A DNA stretch of 64,000 nucleotides from Ensifer adhaerens (GTDB lineage: Bacteria; Pseudomonadota; Alphaproteobacteria; Rhizobiales; Rhizobiaceae), in contig NZ_CP083349.1 in assembly GCF_020035535.1 (NCBI RefSeq), positions 3,242,501-3,306,500 of the forward strand. Direction: 5' to 3'. Of the stretch, positions 29,572 through 38,598 are shown piece by piece (position 1 is the first letter of the stretch; each line of letters begins with the position of its first letter). The notes under the pieces were generated by a model. The model was not told where the DNA came from, made no database searches, and saw only the letters and a program-made list of their open reading frames with translations. Made by a program: the position numbers and the translations under genes.

Positions 29572-32557
29572 GGAGGCGGCCCCCTTCCTTGTCAAAGAAC
29601 ACCATGTCGCTCACTTCGACGGCGATGGTACGATCGGTCATCGGCACGTAGAGCGTCTGGCCGAGGCGCTCGCGGCCACCGGCCACCATGGCCAGCGCAA
29701 TCGAGCGACCGCAGTTTGCCGACCAGTAGGACGACGTCACGTGACCGAGCATGGTCATCGGCTTCGGCTGGTTCGGGTCGGCGACGATCTGCGCGCCTTC
29801 CTCCAGCACAACCTTCGGATCCTTGGTGAGAAGGCCGACGAGCTGCTTGCGGCCGTCCTTGACGAGATCCGGACGTTTCAGGCCGCGGATGCCGACGAAG
29901 TCGGGCTTCTTCTTGGAGACGGCCCAGGAGAGGCCGGCATCGTCAGGCGTCAGCGTTCCGTCCGTGTCCTGGCCGACGATGATGTAGCCCTTCTCGGCGC
30001 GCAGCACGTGCATGGTTTCCGTGCCATAGGCGCAAGCGCCCATCGGCTCGGCCCGCGCCCAGATCGCTTCCCAGATCGCCTGGCCGTAGTCGGCCGGCAC
30101 GTTGACTTCGAAGCCCAGCTCGCCGGTGAACGACATGCGGAAGAGCCGTGTCGGCACGCCGCAGATCTTGCCCTCGGCGACGCTCATGTGCGGGAAGGCT
30201 TCGTTTGAGAGGTCGATGCCTTCGACGAGCGGCGCGATGATCTCGCGCGCCTTCGGTCCCTGGACGGCGATGACCGCCCATTGCTCGGTCGTCGAGGTCA
30301 GCCAGACCTTCAGATGCGGGAACTCGGTCTGCAGATAGTCTTCCATGTGGTTCATGACGCGCGGCGCACCGCCGGTCGTCGTCGTCACGTGGAAGCGATC
30401 CTCTGCCAGGCGACCGACCACGCCGTCGTCATAGACGAAGCCGTCGTCGCGCAGCATGATGCCGTAGCGGCAGCGGCCGGGCTTCAGGTTGTCCCAGGCG
30501 TTGGTGTACATGAGATTGAGGAACTGGGCCGCATCCGGGCCGACGACCTCGATCTTGCCGAGCGTCGAGGCATCGAAGACACCCGCCACATCACGTACCG
30601 TCTTGCATTCGCGCGCGACCGCCTCGTGCATGTCTTCGCCGGCACGCGGGTAGAACCAGGCGCGCTTCCAGTTGCCGACATCCTCGAACTCGGCGCCATG
30701 CGCTTCCTCCCAGGCATGGATTGGGGTCTTGCGCGCGGGATCGAAGAGAGCGCCGCGCGAATGGTTGACGATCGTGCCGAAGGTCACCGGCGTATAGGGC
30801 TGGCGGAAGGTCGTCAGACCCACCTGCGGAATGTCCTTGCCGAGCGCTTCGGCGGCGATCGCCAGACCGTGCATGTTGGAAAGCTTGCCCTGGTCGGACG
30901 CCATGCCATTGGTGGTGAAGCGCTTGATGTGCTCGATCGAGTGCATGCCTTCGCGCACCGCGAGACGAATGTCCTTGGCACAGACGTCGTGCTGGAAGTC
31001 GATGAAGGCCTTGACGGTCGTGTCCGGACCGGCACCTTCCGCAGCGCCGATCATGCCGCCGGTCCAGCCGAAGCGGTTTTCGCCCGAAAGCGCCACCTGC
31101 GCTCCGCCTTCTGCACCGGCCGCCCGTGCGGTCAGTTCGCCGGCGGCAAGCGCCTCGTCGATCGTGGCCTGCAGATCGTCGGTGCCGTTGCAGGCGCCGA
31201 TCGAAAGGCAATCCTGCAGGTAAGTGCCCGGCAGGAAGCGCTGCGTCGCCGCATCGAACTTAACCTTGCCGCGCGACTGCGAGAAGAGGTGCACCGACGG
31301 TGTCCAGCCGGCCGAGACCAAGAGCGCATCGACCGCGATCTTGCGCGCCGAGCCGCCGCCATTGCGGGCGACGCTGATCGAGTTGACCCGCAGCTTGCCG
31401 CCGGCCTTGATCACCGAATGCCCGGTCAGCACTTCGATGCCGAGCTTACGCGCTTCCGCCAGCACCGCCTCGCCCGGATTTTCGCGGCAGTCGACGATAA
31501 CAGGAACCGAAACACCGGCCCGCTTCAGGTCGAAAGCCGCTTCATAGGCCGAGTCATGCGCCGTGTAGACGCCAACCTTGGAGCCGACTGCGACGCCGAA
31601 GTGATTGAGATAGGTGCGGCCGGCCGAAGCGAGCATGATGCCCGGGCGGTCGTTGTTGGCAAACACCATGTGCCGCTCGATCTGGCCGTTGGCGAGGATC
31701 ACCTTCTTGGCGCGCACCTGCCAAAGCCGCTCGCGCGGCAGCGACTTGTCGAGGGCCGCCAGATGATCGGTCACGCGCTCGACGAGGCCGACGAAATTGT
31801 GGTTGTAGTAGCCGAAGCCGGTGGTGCGGGTGAGCACCGTGACGTTGTCCATGGAGGCAAGCGTCTTGGCGGTCTCCTGCGCCCAGTCCCAGCCATCCTT
31901 GCCGTCGATGGTCGTGCCGCTCTCGTGGCGAAGCGCACCACCGACTTCCGGCTGCTCGTCGCAGATGATCACCTTGGCGCCGGCCTTGGCAGCGGCAAGT
32001 GCTGCGGATAGACCGGCAACACCCGCACCGATGACAAGCACATCGCAATGCGCGTAGCGGCTGGCATAGTGATCCGGATCGGCTTCCGTCGGCGTAACGC
32101 CGAGGCCGGCAGCACGGCGGATGAAGGGTTCGTAGATCGCGTGCCAGGCGGCCTTCGGCCACATGAAGGTCTTGTAGTAGAAGCCGGCGGCGAAGAACGG
32201 TGACATCAGGTCATTGAGACCGCCGATGTCGAAGGCGAGCGACGGCCAGCGGTTCTGCGATTCCACCTTCATGCCGTCGAAGACTTCCTGCACCGTGGCG
32301 CGCACGTTCGGCTGGCGGCGGGCGGCATCCCGCGAGACGTCGAGCAGCGCGTTCGGCTCCTCGGCTCCGGCCGAAAGAATGCCGCGCGGGCGGTGGTACT
32401 TGAACGAACGGCCGACCAGATGAATGCCGTTGGCAAGCAGCGCCGAAGCGACCGTGTCGCCCTCGAGCGCCGTCAGCGTGCGGCCGTCGAAGGTGAAGCG
32501 CGCGGTCCGGGCGGGGGTCAGGCGGCCGACGCCTGGAATGCGATTGGCGCCCATCAT
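29564..32557 (-). CDS. soxA: Sarcosine oxidase alpha subunit
   Basis: A 997-residue alpha subunit. The N-terminal third holds a small beta domain (FTFDGRTLTALEGDTVASAL) and an NAD-binding Rossmann motif VIGAGVAGLSAAL near residue 177. The C-terminal 380 residues are an aminomethyltransferase (GcvT-like) domain (VFDASTLGKIEVVGPDAAQF, then FTGELGFEVNVPADYGQAIW) that binds tetrahydrofolate. The complex oxidises sarcosine to glycine with oxygen, giving hydrogen peroxide and 5,10-methylene-tetrahydrofolate. The start overlaps the soxD stop by four bases. Confidence 0.95.
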   Translation of the reverse strand: MMGANRIPGVGRLTPARTARFTFDGRTLTALEGDTVASALLANGIHLVGRSFKYHRPRGILSAGAEEPNALLDVSRDAARRQPNVRATVQEVFDGMKVESQNRWPSLAFDIGGLNDLMSPFFAAGFYYKTFMWPKAAWHAIYEPFIRRAAGLGVTPTEADPDHYASRYAHCDVLVIGAGVAGLSAALAAAKAGAKVIICDEQPEVGGALRHESGTTIDGKDGWDWAQETAKTLASMDNVTVLTRTTGFGYYNHNFVGLVERVTDHLAALDKSLPRERLWQVRAKKVILANGQIERHMVFANNDRPGIMLASAGRTYLNHFGVAVGSKVGVYTAHDSAYEAAFDLKRAGVSVPVIVDCRENPGEAVLAEARKLGIEVLTGHSVIKAGGKLRVNSISVARNGGGSARKIAVDALLVSAGWTPSVHLFSQSRGKVKFDAATQRFLPGTYLQDCLSIGACNGTDDLQATIDEALAAGELTARAAGAEGGAQVALSGENRFGWTGGMIGAAEGAGPDTTVKAFIDFQHDVCAKDIRLAVREGMHSIEHIKRFTTNGMASDQGKLSNMHGLAIAAEALGKDIPQVGLTTFRQPYTPVTFGTIVNHSRGALFDPARKTPIHAWEEAHGAEFEDVGNWKRAWFYPRAGEDMHEAVARECKTVRDVAGVFDASTLGKIEVVGPDAAQFLNLMYTNAWDNLKPGRCRYGIMLRDDGFVYDDGVVGRLAEDRFHVTTTTGGAPRVMNHMEDYLQTEFPHLKVWLTSTTEQWAVIAVQGPKAREIIAPLVEGIDLSNEAFPHMSVAEGKICGVPTRLFRMSFTGELGFEVNVPADYGQAIWEAIWARAEPMGACAYGTETMHVLRAEKGYIIVGQDTDGTLTPDDAGLSWAVSKKKPDFVGIRGLKRPDLVKDGRKQLVGLLTKDPKVVLEEGAQIVADPNQPKPMTMLGHVTSSYWSANCGRSIALAMVAGGRERLGQTLYVPMTDRTIAVEVSDMVFFDKEGGRLHG

Positions 32558-32889
32558 TTCGCGGCTCCCTTATCCTGGCCGTTCTTGTCCTGCTCGCTTT
32601 GAAGAATGGTGGCGATGTCAGGCTTCGGTTCGCCAGCCTTGTAGGTGGTGTAGAAACGGTCGCTGACCGTATCGCGGGCGGCGTTGAAGAATCGGCCGCA
32701 GCCATGGATGTGGCGCCAGCGTTCGAAGATCAGACCCTTGGGGTTCTGACGCAGGAAGAAATATTCCTCAAACTGTTCGTCGGTGATGTCGGCGATGTTT
32801 TCCGGGCGGGCGATATGGGCGTCGCCGGCACCGCGGAACTCGAGCTCGGAACGCTCTTCCTCGCAATAGGGGCAGTAGATCAGAAGCAT
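32554..32889 (-). CDS. soxD: Sarcosine oxidase delta subunit
   Basis: A 111-residue zinc-binding delta subunit. The four ligands known for the Corynebacterium protein are all present at the same positions: Cys6 and Cys9 in YCPYCEEER, His59 and Cys63 in RHIHGCGRFF. I use the ATG at 32889, which gives this numbering; an ATG at 32910 would add seven residues and overlap soxB. It lies 10 bases after soxB and overlaps soxA by four bases. Confidence 0.95.
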   Translation of the reverse strand: MLLIYCPYCEEERSELEFRGAGDAHIARPENIADITDEQFEEYFFLRQNPKGLIFERWRHIHGCGRFFNAARDTVSDRFYTTYKAGEPKPDIATILQSEQDKNGQDKGAAK

Positions 32890-32899
32890 CTCGAAATCC

Positions 32900-34153
32900 T
32901 CAGTGCGCAACGGCGGCGGCAGCCGCTTCGTCGATGAGCCGGCCGGTGCGGAAGCGCTCCAGCGTCAGCCCTGCGGCCAGACGGTGCGGCTCGCCCTTGG
33001 CGATCAGATGGGCGAAGAGGTTCGCCGAACCCGGCGTCGCCTTGAAGCCGCCCGTACCCCAACCGGCGTTCAGGAACAGGCCGGGTACCGGCGTGACACC
33101 CTGGATCGGTGAGCGGTCCTGGGTGACGTCGACGATGCCGCCCCACTGCCGCATCATCTTCACGCGGCGGAACATCGGGAAGAGTTCGCAGATCGCATCG
33201 AGCGTATGGGTGATGATCTGCAGGCCGCCCGTCTGCGAATAGGAATTGTACTGGTCGGTGCCGGCGCCGATGACGAACTCGCCCTTGTCGGACTGCGAGA
33301 TATAAGCATGCACCGAGTTCGACATGACCACGCAGGGGAAGATCGGCTTCAGCGGTTCGGAGACCAGCGCCTGCAGCGGCTGGCTCTGCAGCGGCACGCG
33401 CACATCGGCCATCTGCATCAGCACCGAAGTATGGCCGGCGGCGGAGATGCCGACCTTCTTGGCGCCGATATAGCCGCGGTTGGTGTCGACACCGACGACC
33501 CGGCCGGTTTCGTCGCGGCGAATGCCGGTCACTTCGCAGTTCTGGATGATGTGCACGCCTCGGTCGGAGGCGGCACGCGCATAGCCCCAGGCAACCGCAT
33601 CGTGGCGCGCCGTGCCGCCACGGCGCTGGAGTGCCGCGCCGTTGATCGGGTAGCGCGCCGTCTTGGCGATATCGAGCGGCGGGCAATAGGCTTTGGCCTG
33701 CTCCGGCGTCAGCCACTCGTTGTCGATGCCATAGAGGCGGTTGGCATTGATGTGGCGCTTGAACGACTGCTGGTCGTGGATGTTGTGCGACAACATCATG
33801 ACGCCGCGCGGCGAATACATGACATTGTAGTTCAGGTCCTGCGACAGGTTTTCCCAAAGCTTCAGCGAATGCTCGTAGATGTCCATGCTCTCTTCGTAGA
33901 GATAGTTGGACCGGATGATCGTCGTGTTGCGGCCGGTATTGCCGCCCCCGATCCATCCCTTTTCCAGCACCGCGACATTGGTGATGCCGTGTTCCTTGGC
34001 GAGATAGTAGGCAGCGCCGAGGCCGTGGCCGCCGCCGCCGATGATGATCACGTCGTATTCCTTGCGCGGCTCCGGCGAAGCCCAATGCGGGCCCCACCCC
34101 TTGTGGCCGCGCAACGCCTCGCGCGCCACGGCGAAAACTGAATATTTGCGCAT
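32900..34153 (-). CDS. soxB: Sarcosine oxidase beta subunit
   Basis: A 417-residue flavoprotein beta subunit, the site of sarcosine oxidation. The FAD-binding GxGxxG is DVIIIGGGGHGLGAAYYL (glycines 39-44), and the C-terminal FAD contact is LFLNAGWGTGGFKATPGSA. In this family FAD is bound non-covalently and FMN is linked to a histidine. The ATG at 34153 is preceded by GGAGTGAGG; an in-frame ATG at 34303 would add 50 unrelated residues. It is the first gene of the soxBDAG operon. Confidence 0.95.
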   Translation of the reverse strand: MRKYSVFAVAREALRGHKGWGPHWASPEPRKEYDVIIIGGGGHGLGAAYYLAKEHGITNVAVLEKGWIGGGNTGRNTTIIRSNYLYEESMDIYEHSLKLWENLSQDLNYNVMYSPRGVMMLSHNIHDQQSFKRHINANRLYGIDNEWLTPEQAKAYCPPLDIAKTARYPINGAALQRRGGTARHDAVAWGYARAASDRGVHIIQNCEVTGIRRDETGRVVGVDTNRGYIGAKKVGISAAGHTSVLMQMADVRVPLQSQPLQALVSEPLKPIFPCVVMSNSVHAYISQSDKGEFVIGAGTDQYNSYSQTGGLQIITHTLDAICELFPMFRRVKMMRQWGGIVDVTQDRSPIQGVTPVPGLFLNAGWGTGGFKATPGSANLFAHLIAKGEPHRLAAGLTLERFRTGRLIDEAAAAAVAH

Positions 34154-34478
34154 CGGCCTCACTCCATGAACCCCGTTCTCATTGCCGTTAGAAATCGCAA
34201 ATCCGAAGCCTGCGCAACGTTTCTTTTGCGACGCAATTGCGTGGACTTGCGCGCTGTTGCGACATGGTCGCCGATCGGTTACTTCCAGTGCGAGAACAGG
34301 CACGGCCCCGACATCCTAGGATTTTTCAGCACTTCCTCATGTCGTCACTGGACTTTTACCTGATGATCTGGTATCCGCTCCCCTAATCGTAAAGCTTCCA
34401 GCTTAGCGAATGTCATTCTTTTGCCTCCGGCACCTGACGGAGTCACAAACAACTCGAACCAAAGGAACGGGATTTCAC
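34154..34478. other. Intergenic region between soxB and rpsU
   Basis: 325 bases of divergent upstream region. It must hold the promoters of soxBDAG (left) and rpsU (right). It is less G/C-rich than the genes, with an A/T-rich stretch near 34360-34430, but I do not see a convincing operator, riboswitch or RNA gene. No conserved glycine-riboswitch-like pattern was recognised. Confidence 0.5.
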
Positions 34479-34691
34479 GTGCAGGTACTTGTCCGCGATA
34501 ACAATGTCGATCAGGCGCTCCGCGCTCTCAAGAAGAAGATGCAGCGCGAAGGCATTTTCCGCGAAATGAAGATGCGCGACTATTATGAAAAGCCGTCCCA
34601 GAAGCGCGCCCGCGAAAAGGCCGAAGCCGTTCGCCGCGTCCGCAAGCTGGCACGCAAGCGTGCACAGCGCGAAGGCCTCCTGGCCCGCTGA
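34479..34691 (+). CDS. rpsU: 30S ribosomal protein S21
   Basis: A 70-residue basic protein, [20 protein letters not shown] and then [20 protein letters not shown], identical in plan to rhizobial S21. It joins the small subunit near the anti-Shine-Dalgarno end of 16S rRNA and supports initiation. The start is a GTG at 34479 preceded by AAAGGAACGG; a longer reading from 34410 has no family match. A terminator follows directly, so the gene is monocistronic. Confidence 0.96.
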   Translation: MQVLVRDNNVDQALRALKKKMQREGIFREMKMRDYYEKPSQKRAREKAEAVRRVRKLARKRAQREGLLAR

Positions 34692-34727
34692 TTTGTCGTT
34701 TTTTCGACGTTATCTAATGTAAGTCGT

Positions 34728-34760
34728 GGCGGGGGCGAAATATCGCCACCGCCTTTTTTT
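34728..34760 (+). terminator. Terminator after rpsU
   Basis: Arms GGCGGGGGCGA and TCGCCACCGCC (one mismatch) around a four-base loop, then seven T residues. A strong intrinsic terminator 36 bases after the rpsU stop. Confidence 0.92.
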
Positions 34761-34899
34761 GGTATGGACATCTTTTCCGCCAACAGGCTAGCGTGATCGA
34801 CGCTACCGGTGACGGATGGCTGGCCGGAGCGTTTGACCGGACGGTTTGCCGAGGCCCGATGAAGCCCGGCTGCGGAGCCCGCGGGGAGTTTCAGCGGCT

Positions 34900-35006
34900 C
34901 TACTGCATAATTCCTTGGATCGGGGTCGATTTGGGGGCAGAATTGTGCAGAAAATCAACCCGTTACAGTGACCTGAGTGCGTCCTGAAAGACGCGCGGCG
35001 CTGTAG
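34900..35006. repeat. Rhizobial intergenic repeat with two hairpins
   Basis: A 107-base stretch with two nested inverted repeats. The first pairs GCATAATTC (34904-34912) with GAATTGTGC (8 of 9 positions). The second pairs TTACAG with CTGTAG around an inner stem TGCGTC-CTGAAA-GACGCG. On the minus strand it begins CTACAGCGCCGCGCGTC and ends near ATTATGCAGTAG, a pattern I recall as recurring between genes in Rhizobium and Sinorhizobium genomes. No coding potential was recognised. It lies in the 297-base gap before the TPR lipoprotein gene; nothing else was seen there. Confidence 0.6.
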
Positions 35007-35057
35007 GAACGGAAAGCCGACGGCTTTCGAGACCTTGTCGATTTGAGGGATCAACCT

Positions 35058-35945
35058 TTGACACTTGCTGCCATGACTGCGGACGTCTCCGGTTCTACTG
35101 TCCATGAGGCGTCTCGCCGCCACCAGCGCAAGCCAAGGCTTGCTGCCATGCTTCTCCTGGGTTCGGCCCTTCTTCTCGCAGGCTGCACGACCGACGGCCC
35201 CGACTCGATGACCAACAAGGTCGAGCGCGAACAGGGCTCGCAGGAAAACATCGCTTCGCTCTCAAGCGTGATCGCCTCGAACCCGAGCGACCCGGAAGGC
35301 TATAACGTCCGAGGTTCCGCCTATGGCCGCGCCGGCGAATATCGCCGGGCGATCGCCGATTTCGACCAGGCGATCCAGCTCAATCCGCGCTTCTACCAGG
35401 CCTATGCCAACCGGGCGCTCGTCCATCGCAACATGGGCAACACCCAGGCCGCTCTCGCCGACTACAACATGGCACTGCAGCTCAATGGCAGCTACGACGT
35501 CGCCTATATCGGCCGCGGCAACCTCTATCGCCAGGCCGGCCAGCTCGATTCCGCCTTCAACGATTTCAACAAGGCGATCCAGCTCGATACGACCGATCCC
35601 CGCGCCTACCACAATCGCGGCCTGATCTATCAGGCACGCAACCAGCACGGCCAGGCGATCGAAGATTTCTCGACGGCGATCTCGCTGTCGCCGAGCTCGC
35701 CGGAGCCCTACAACGGCCGCGGTATTTCCTACGTCGCCCAGGGCGACGACGACAACGCCTTCTCCGACTTCAACACCGCGATCAACCTCAACGGCAAGGT
35801 CGCCGAATCCTGGGCCAACCAGGCGCTGATCTACGAGCGCAAGGGCGACAAGGCCAAGGCGTCGAAGTCCTATTCGCACGCATTGCAGCTCGATCCAAAA
35901 TACGAGCCGGCGCGTGCAGGCCTGGCGCGCGTCAAGGCGTCCTAA
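35058..35945 (+). CDS. TPR-repeat lipoprotein
   Basis: A protein of 295 residues with a lipoprotein signal (basic region QRKPRLAAM, hydrophobic core, lipobox LLLAGC) and then about six tetratricopeptide repeats (for example YGRAGEYRRAIADFDQAIQL and RNQHGQAIEDFSTAISLSPS). It resembles NlpI-like TPR lipoproteins, which act as scaffolds in the periplasm or outer membrane. No ATG has a good ribosome site; a TTG at 35058 is preceded at seven bases by GAGGGA, so I prefer it over the ATG at 35073 or a TTG at 35043. A terminator follows. Confidence 0.85.
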   Translation: MTLAAMTADVSGSTVHEASRRHQRKPRLAAMLLLGSALLLAGCTTDGPDSMTNKVEREQGSQENIASLSSVIASNPSDPEGYNVRGSAYGRAGEYRRAIADFDQAIQLNPRFYQAYANRALVHRNMGNTQAALADYNMALQLNGSYDVAYIGRGNLYRQAGQLDSAFNDFNKAIQLDTTDPRAYHNRGLIYQARNQHGQAIEDFSTAISLSPSSPEPYNGRGISYVAQGDDDNAFSDFNTAINLNGKVAESWANQALIYERKGDKAKASKSYSHALQLDPKYEPARAGLARVKAS

Positions 35946-35970
35946 CCGCCTCACCGATCATGGTTTTGGA

Positions 35971-36001
35971 AACGCCCGCGATTGCCTCGCGGGCGTTTTC
36001 A
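35971..36001 (+). terminator. Terminator after TPR lipoprotein gene
   Basis: Perfect 12-base arms AAACGCCCGCGA and TCGCGGGCGTTT around the loop TTGCC, ending in a T run, 26 bases after the stop codon. Confidence 0.9.
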
Positions 36002-36195
36002 TTTGTGCCGTTTGCCACCCTGCCCGTTCCGCCACGGCGGAACCTTCCCGGTCATCATCCGTTTGCCAAAGGCGTCACTGCCTGTTTCCATGGATCGGCT
36101 CCGAACCATGGAAAAACATGCAGCTATTCAAAGTGCTACCGCGCCTCTGGCGCGCCTTGAAGAAGGCGCAGCGCGGCAAGAACGGAGAGCAAGCA

Positions 36196-36672
36196 ATGAT
36201 CAAACGAACCCTCGTCACTGCGCTGGCACTGGCCGCGCTTGCCACGGGCCCGGCAGCCGCCGAGAACTATGTCGCGTTCGGCCGTCTCGTCTGCGGTTCG
36301 GAAGGCGGCACCGGCATGATCGTGACCTCGACCAAGAACCTGATGTGCACCTTCACGCCAACCAATGGCGGACCGAAAGCCGTCTATGCCGGCTCCATCC
36401 GAAAGATCGGCATCGACATCGGCAAGACCGGGAAGAGCACGATGGTCTGGGATGTCTTTGCCAAGACCGGAACGCCGGCCAGCGAATTCGCCCTTGCGGG
36501 CGAATACTACGGCGTCGGCGCCGATGCGAGCCTCGCGGTCGGCGGCGGTGCCAAGGTTATCGGCGGCGGCACCAACAAGGCCTTCATGCTGCAGCCGGTC
36601 AACGTCCAGGTCCAGGAGGGGCTAAACGTCGCGGTCGGCGTCGACGAACTGACGCTGGCACCGGCCGGCTAA
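36196..36672 (+). CDS. Secreted DUF992 family protein
   Basis: A 158-residue exported protein. A Sec signal peptide (MIKRTLVTALALAALATGPA, cleavage after AAA near residue 22) is followed by a glycine-rich beta domain with FGRLVCGSEGGTGMIVTSTK and CTFTPTNGGPKAVYAG, which match the DUF992 family of alphaproteobacteria. The function is unknown; periplasmic or outer-envelope location is expected. I chose the ATG at 36196 because it follows ACGGAGAGCAA and starts the signal peptide. Confidence 0.85.
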   Translation: MIKRTLVTALALAALATGPAAAENYVAFGRLVCGSEGGTGMIVTSTKNLMCTFTPTNGGPKAVYAGSIRKIGIDIGKTGKSTMVWDVFAKTGTPASEFALAGEYYGVGADASLAVGGGAKVIGGGTNKAFMLQPVNVQVQEGLNVAVGVDELTLAPAG

Positions 36673-36726
36673 GTCAATTCCAGGACGATGCGACAAAGCG
36701 CTTCATTGGAATACGCCCCAACGCAA

Positions 36727-36750
36727 AACGCCCGCCGAAAGGCGGGCGTT
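36727..36750. terminator. Bidirectional terminator between DUF992 and pntB
   Basis: A perfect 10-base stem (AACGCCCGCC, loop GAAA, GGCGGGCGTT) between two convergent genes. On the minus strand it runs into TTTTGCG, giving a terminator for the pnt operon; on the plus strand the T run is short. Confidence 0.75.
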
Positions 36751-36776
36751 CCATGTCGACCAGCTCCAAGTGGCGC

Positions 36777-38177
36777 TTAAGCGTGCAGCGCCTTGACGAT
36801 ATCTTCCGTCACCTTCTTGGCGTCGCCGAGCAGCATCATCGTGCCGTCCTTGTAGAACAGCGTGTTGTCGATGCCGGCATAGCCGGAGCCAAGCGAGCGC
36901 TTGACGAAGAGGCAGGTCTTGGCCTTGTCGACGTCGAGGATCGGCATGCCATAGATCGGCGAGGACTTGTCATCGCGCGCCGCCGGGTTGGTGACGTCGT
37001 TGGCACCGATGACATAGGCGACGTCGGCCTGCGCGAACTCGGAGTTGATGTCCTCGAGTTCGAACACTTCGTCATAGGGCACATTCGCTTCCGCGAGCAG
37101 CACGTTCATGTGGCCGGGCATGCGGCCCGCGACCGGGTGGATCGCGTATTTCACCTCGACGCCCGCCGCCTTCAGCTGGTCGGCCATTTCACGCAGCGCA
37201 TGCTGGGCCTGGGCGACTGCCATGCCGTAGCCCGGCACGATGATCACCTTGGAGGCGTTTGCCATCAGGAAGGCCGCGTCGTCTGCGGAACCCTGCTTGA
37301 CGGTGCGCTGGACACCATCGTCGCTGCCAGCCGCCGCGGTCTCTCCGCCGAAGCCGCCGAGGATGACCGAGATGAACGAGCGGTTCATGCCCTTGCACAT
37401 GATGTAGGAAAGGATCGCACCGGAGGAGCCGACGAGCGCACCGGTGATGATCAGGGCCAGGTTACCGAGCGTGAAGCCGATGCCGGCCGCAGCCCAACCC
37501 GAATAGGAGTTGAGCATCGACACCACCACCGGCATGTCCGCGCCGCCGATCGGGATGATGATCAGCACGCCAAGCGCCAGCGACAGCACGACGATCAGCC
37601 AGAACACCGTCGTGCTCTGCGTCAGCACCAGCATGATCACCAGGACGACGAGCGCGATCGCCAGGCCCGCATTGATGGCGTGACGACCCGAAAGCATGAT
37701 CGGTTTGCCGGACATGCGACCATCGAGCTTCAGGAAGGCGATGACCGAGCCGGTAAAGGTGATCGCGCCGATGGCAACACCGAGCGACATTTCGACCAGC
37801 GCCTGCGCATGGATGTCGCCGACGGTGCCGATGCCGAAACTCTCGGGCGCATACATGGCGGCGGCCGCCACCATGACGGCGGCAAGACCGACCAGCGAGT
37901 GAAAGGCGGCGACGAGCTGCGGCATCGACGTCATAGCGATGCGACGGGCAATCACCGCGCCGACACCACCGCCGATCGCGAGGCCGAGCACGATCAGCAT
38001 CAGGCCACCGAAGCTCGGCTTGGCGAGCAGCAGCGTCGTGACGGTGGCAATGCCCATGCCGATCATGCCGTAGGTGTTGCCCTTGCGGCTGGTGGTCGGG
38101 TGCGAGAGGCCGCGCAGCGCCATGATGAACAGGACGCCGGAGACCAGGTAGAGGAAGGCTGCGAAGTTCGCGTTCAT
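36777..38177 (-). CDS. pntB: NAD(P) transhydrogenase beta subunit
   Basis: A 466-residue beta subunit of the proton-translocating transhydrogenase. Roughly the first 270 residues form eight to nine membrane helices, and the C-terminal domain III binds NADP(H): IIVPGYGMAVAQAQHALREM, DVAYVIGANDVTNPAA and VKRSLGSGYAGIDN are clear. The enzyme couples hydride transfer from NADH to NADP+ with proton entry. The ATG at 38177 opens the first helix (MNANFAAFLYLVSG). It is the last gene of pntAA-pntAB-pntB, ten bases after pntAB. Confidence 0.96.
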   Translation of the reverse strand: MNANFAAFLYLVSGVLFIMALRGLSHPTTSRKGNTYGMIGMGIATVTTLLLAKPSFGGLMLIVLGLAIGGGVGAVIARRIAMTSMPQLVAAFHSLVGLAAVMVAAAAMYAPESFGIGTVGDIHAQALVEMSLGVAIGAITFTGSVIAFLKLDGRMSGKPIMLSGRHAINAGLAIALVVLVIMLVLTQSTTVFWLIVVLSLALGVLIIIPIGGADMPVVVSMLNSYSGWAAAGIGFTLGNLALIITGALVGSSGAILSYIMCKGMNRSFISVILGGFGGETAAAGSDDGVQRTVKQGSADDAAFLMANASKVIIVPGYGMAVAQAQHALREMADQLKAAGVEVKYAIHPVAGRMPGHMNVLLAEANVPYDEVFELEDINSEFAQADVAYVIGANDVTNPAARDDKSSPIYGMPILDVDKAKTCLFVKRSLGSGYAGIDNTLFYKDGTMMLLGDAKKVTEDIVKALHA

Positions 38178-38187
38178 CGGGCCGGCC

Positions 38188-38598
38188 TCACTTGTCTTTT
38201 TTCTTGTACATGGCGAGCATGCGCTGGGTGACAAGGAAGCCGCCGAAGATGTTGACGGAGGCAAGCACCAGCGCCACGAAGCCGAAGCCGGTCGCCAAGC
38301 CCGAGGCAGAGATGCCGACGGCGAGCAGCGCGCCGACGACGATGACCGAGGAAATCGCGTTGGTAACCGCCATCAGCGGCGTGTGCAGCGCCGGCGTCAC
38401 CGACCAGACCACGTAGTAGCCGACGAAGATCGCCAGAACGAAGATCGCCAGGCGAAAGACGAAGGGATCGATCGCTCCGCCGGTGGCGCCATGGGCGATA
38501 ACGCCGGCCGAATCGGGCACATATTCCGCGGCGGTGCGAACCGCTTCTACCGCCCGGTCGAGATCGGCGAGCGCCTTGTCGAGAAGTTCATTCGCCAT
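38188..38598 (-). CDS. pntAB: Transhydrogenase alpha subunit part 2
   Basis: A 136-residue membrane subunit with three to four helices ([53 protein letters not shown]). It corresponds to the membrane part of the enterobacterial alpha subunit; in rhizobia the alpha chain is split into two genes. The ATG at 38598 overlaps the pntAA stop by four bases, which indicates translational coupling. Confidence 0.93.
   Translation of the reverse strand: MANELLDKALADLDRAVEAVRTAAEYVPDSAGVIAHGATGGAIDPFVFRLAIFVLAIFVGYYVVWSVTPALHTPLMAVTNAISSVIVVGALLAVGISASGLATGFGFVALVLASVNIFGGFLVTQRMLAMYKKKDK

Noticed and set aside
30281..32011. 576-codon plus-strand frame opposite soxA
   Set aside because: Antisense shadow; low-complexity composition and no domain.
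34793..34987. Short open frame between rpsU and the TPR lipoprotein gene
   Set aside because: It has no ribosome site, overlaps the hairpin-rich repeat and has no protein-like sequence.
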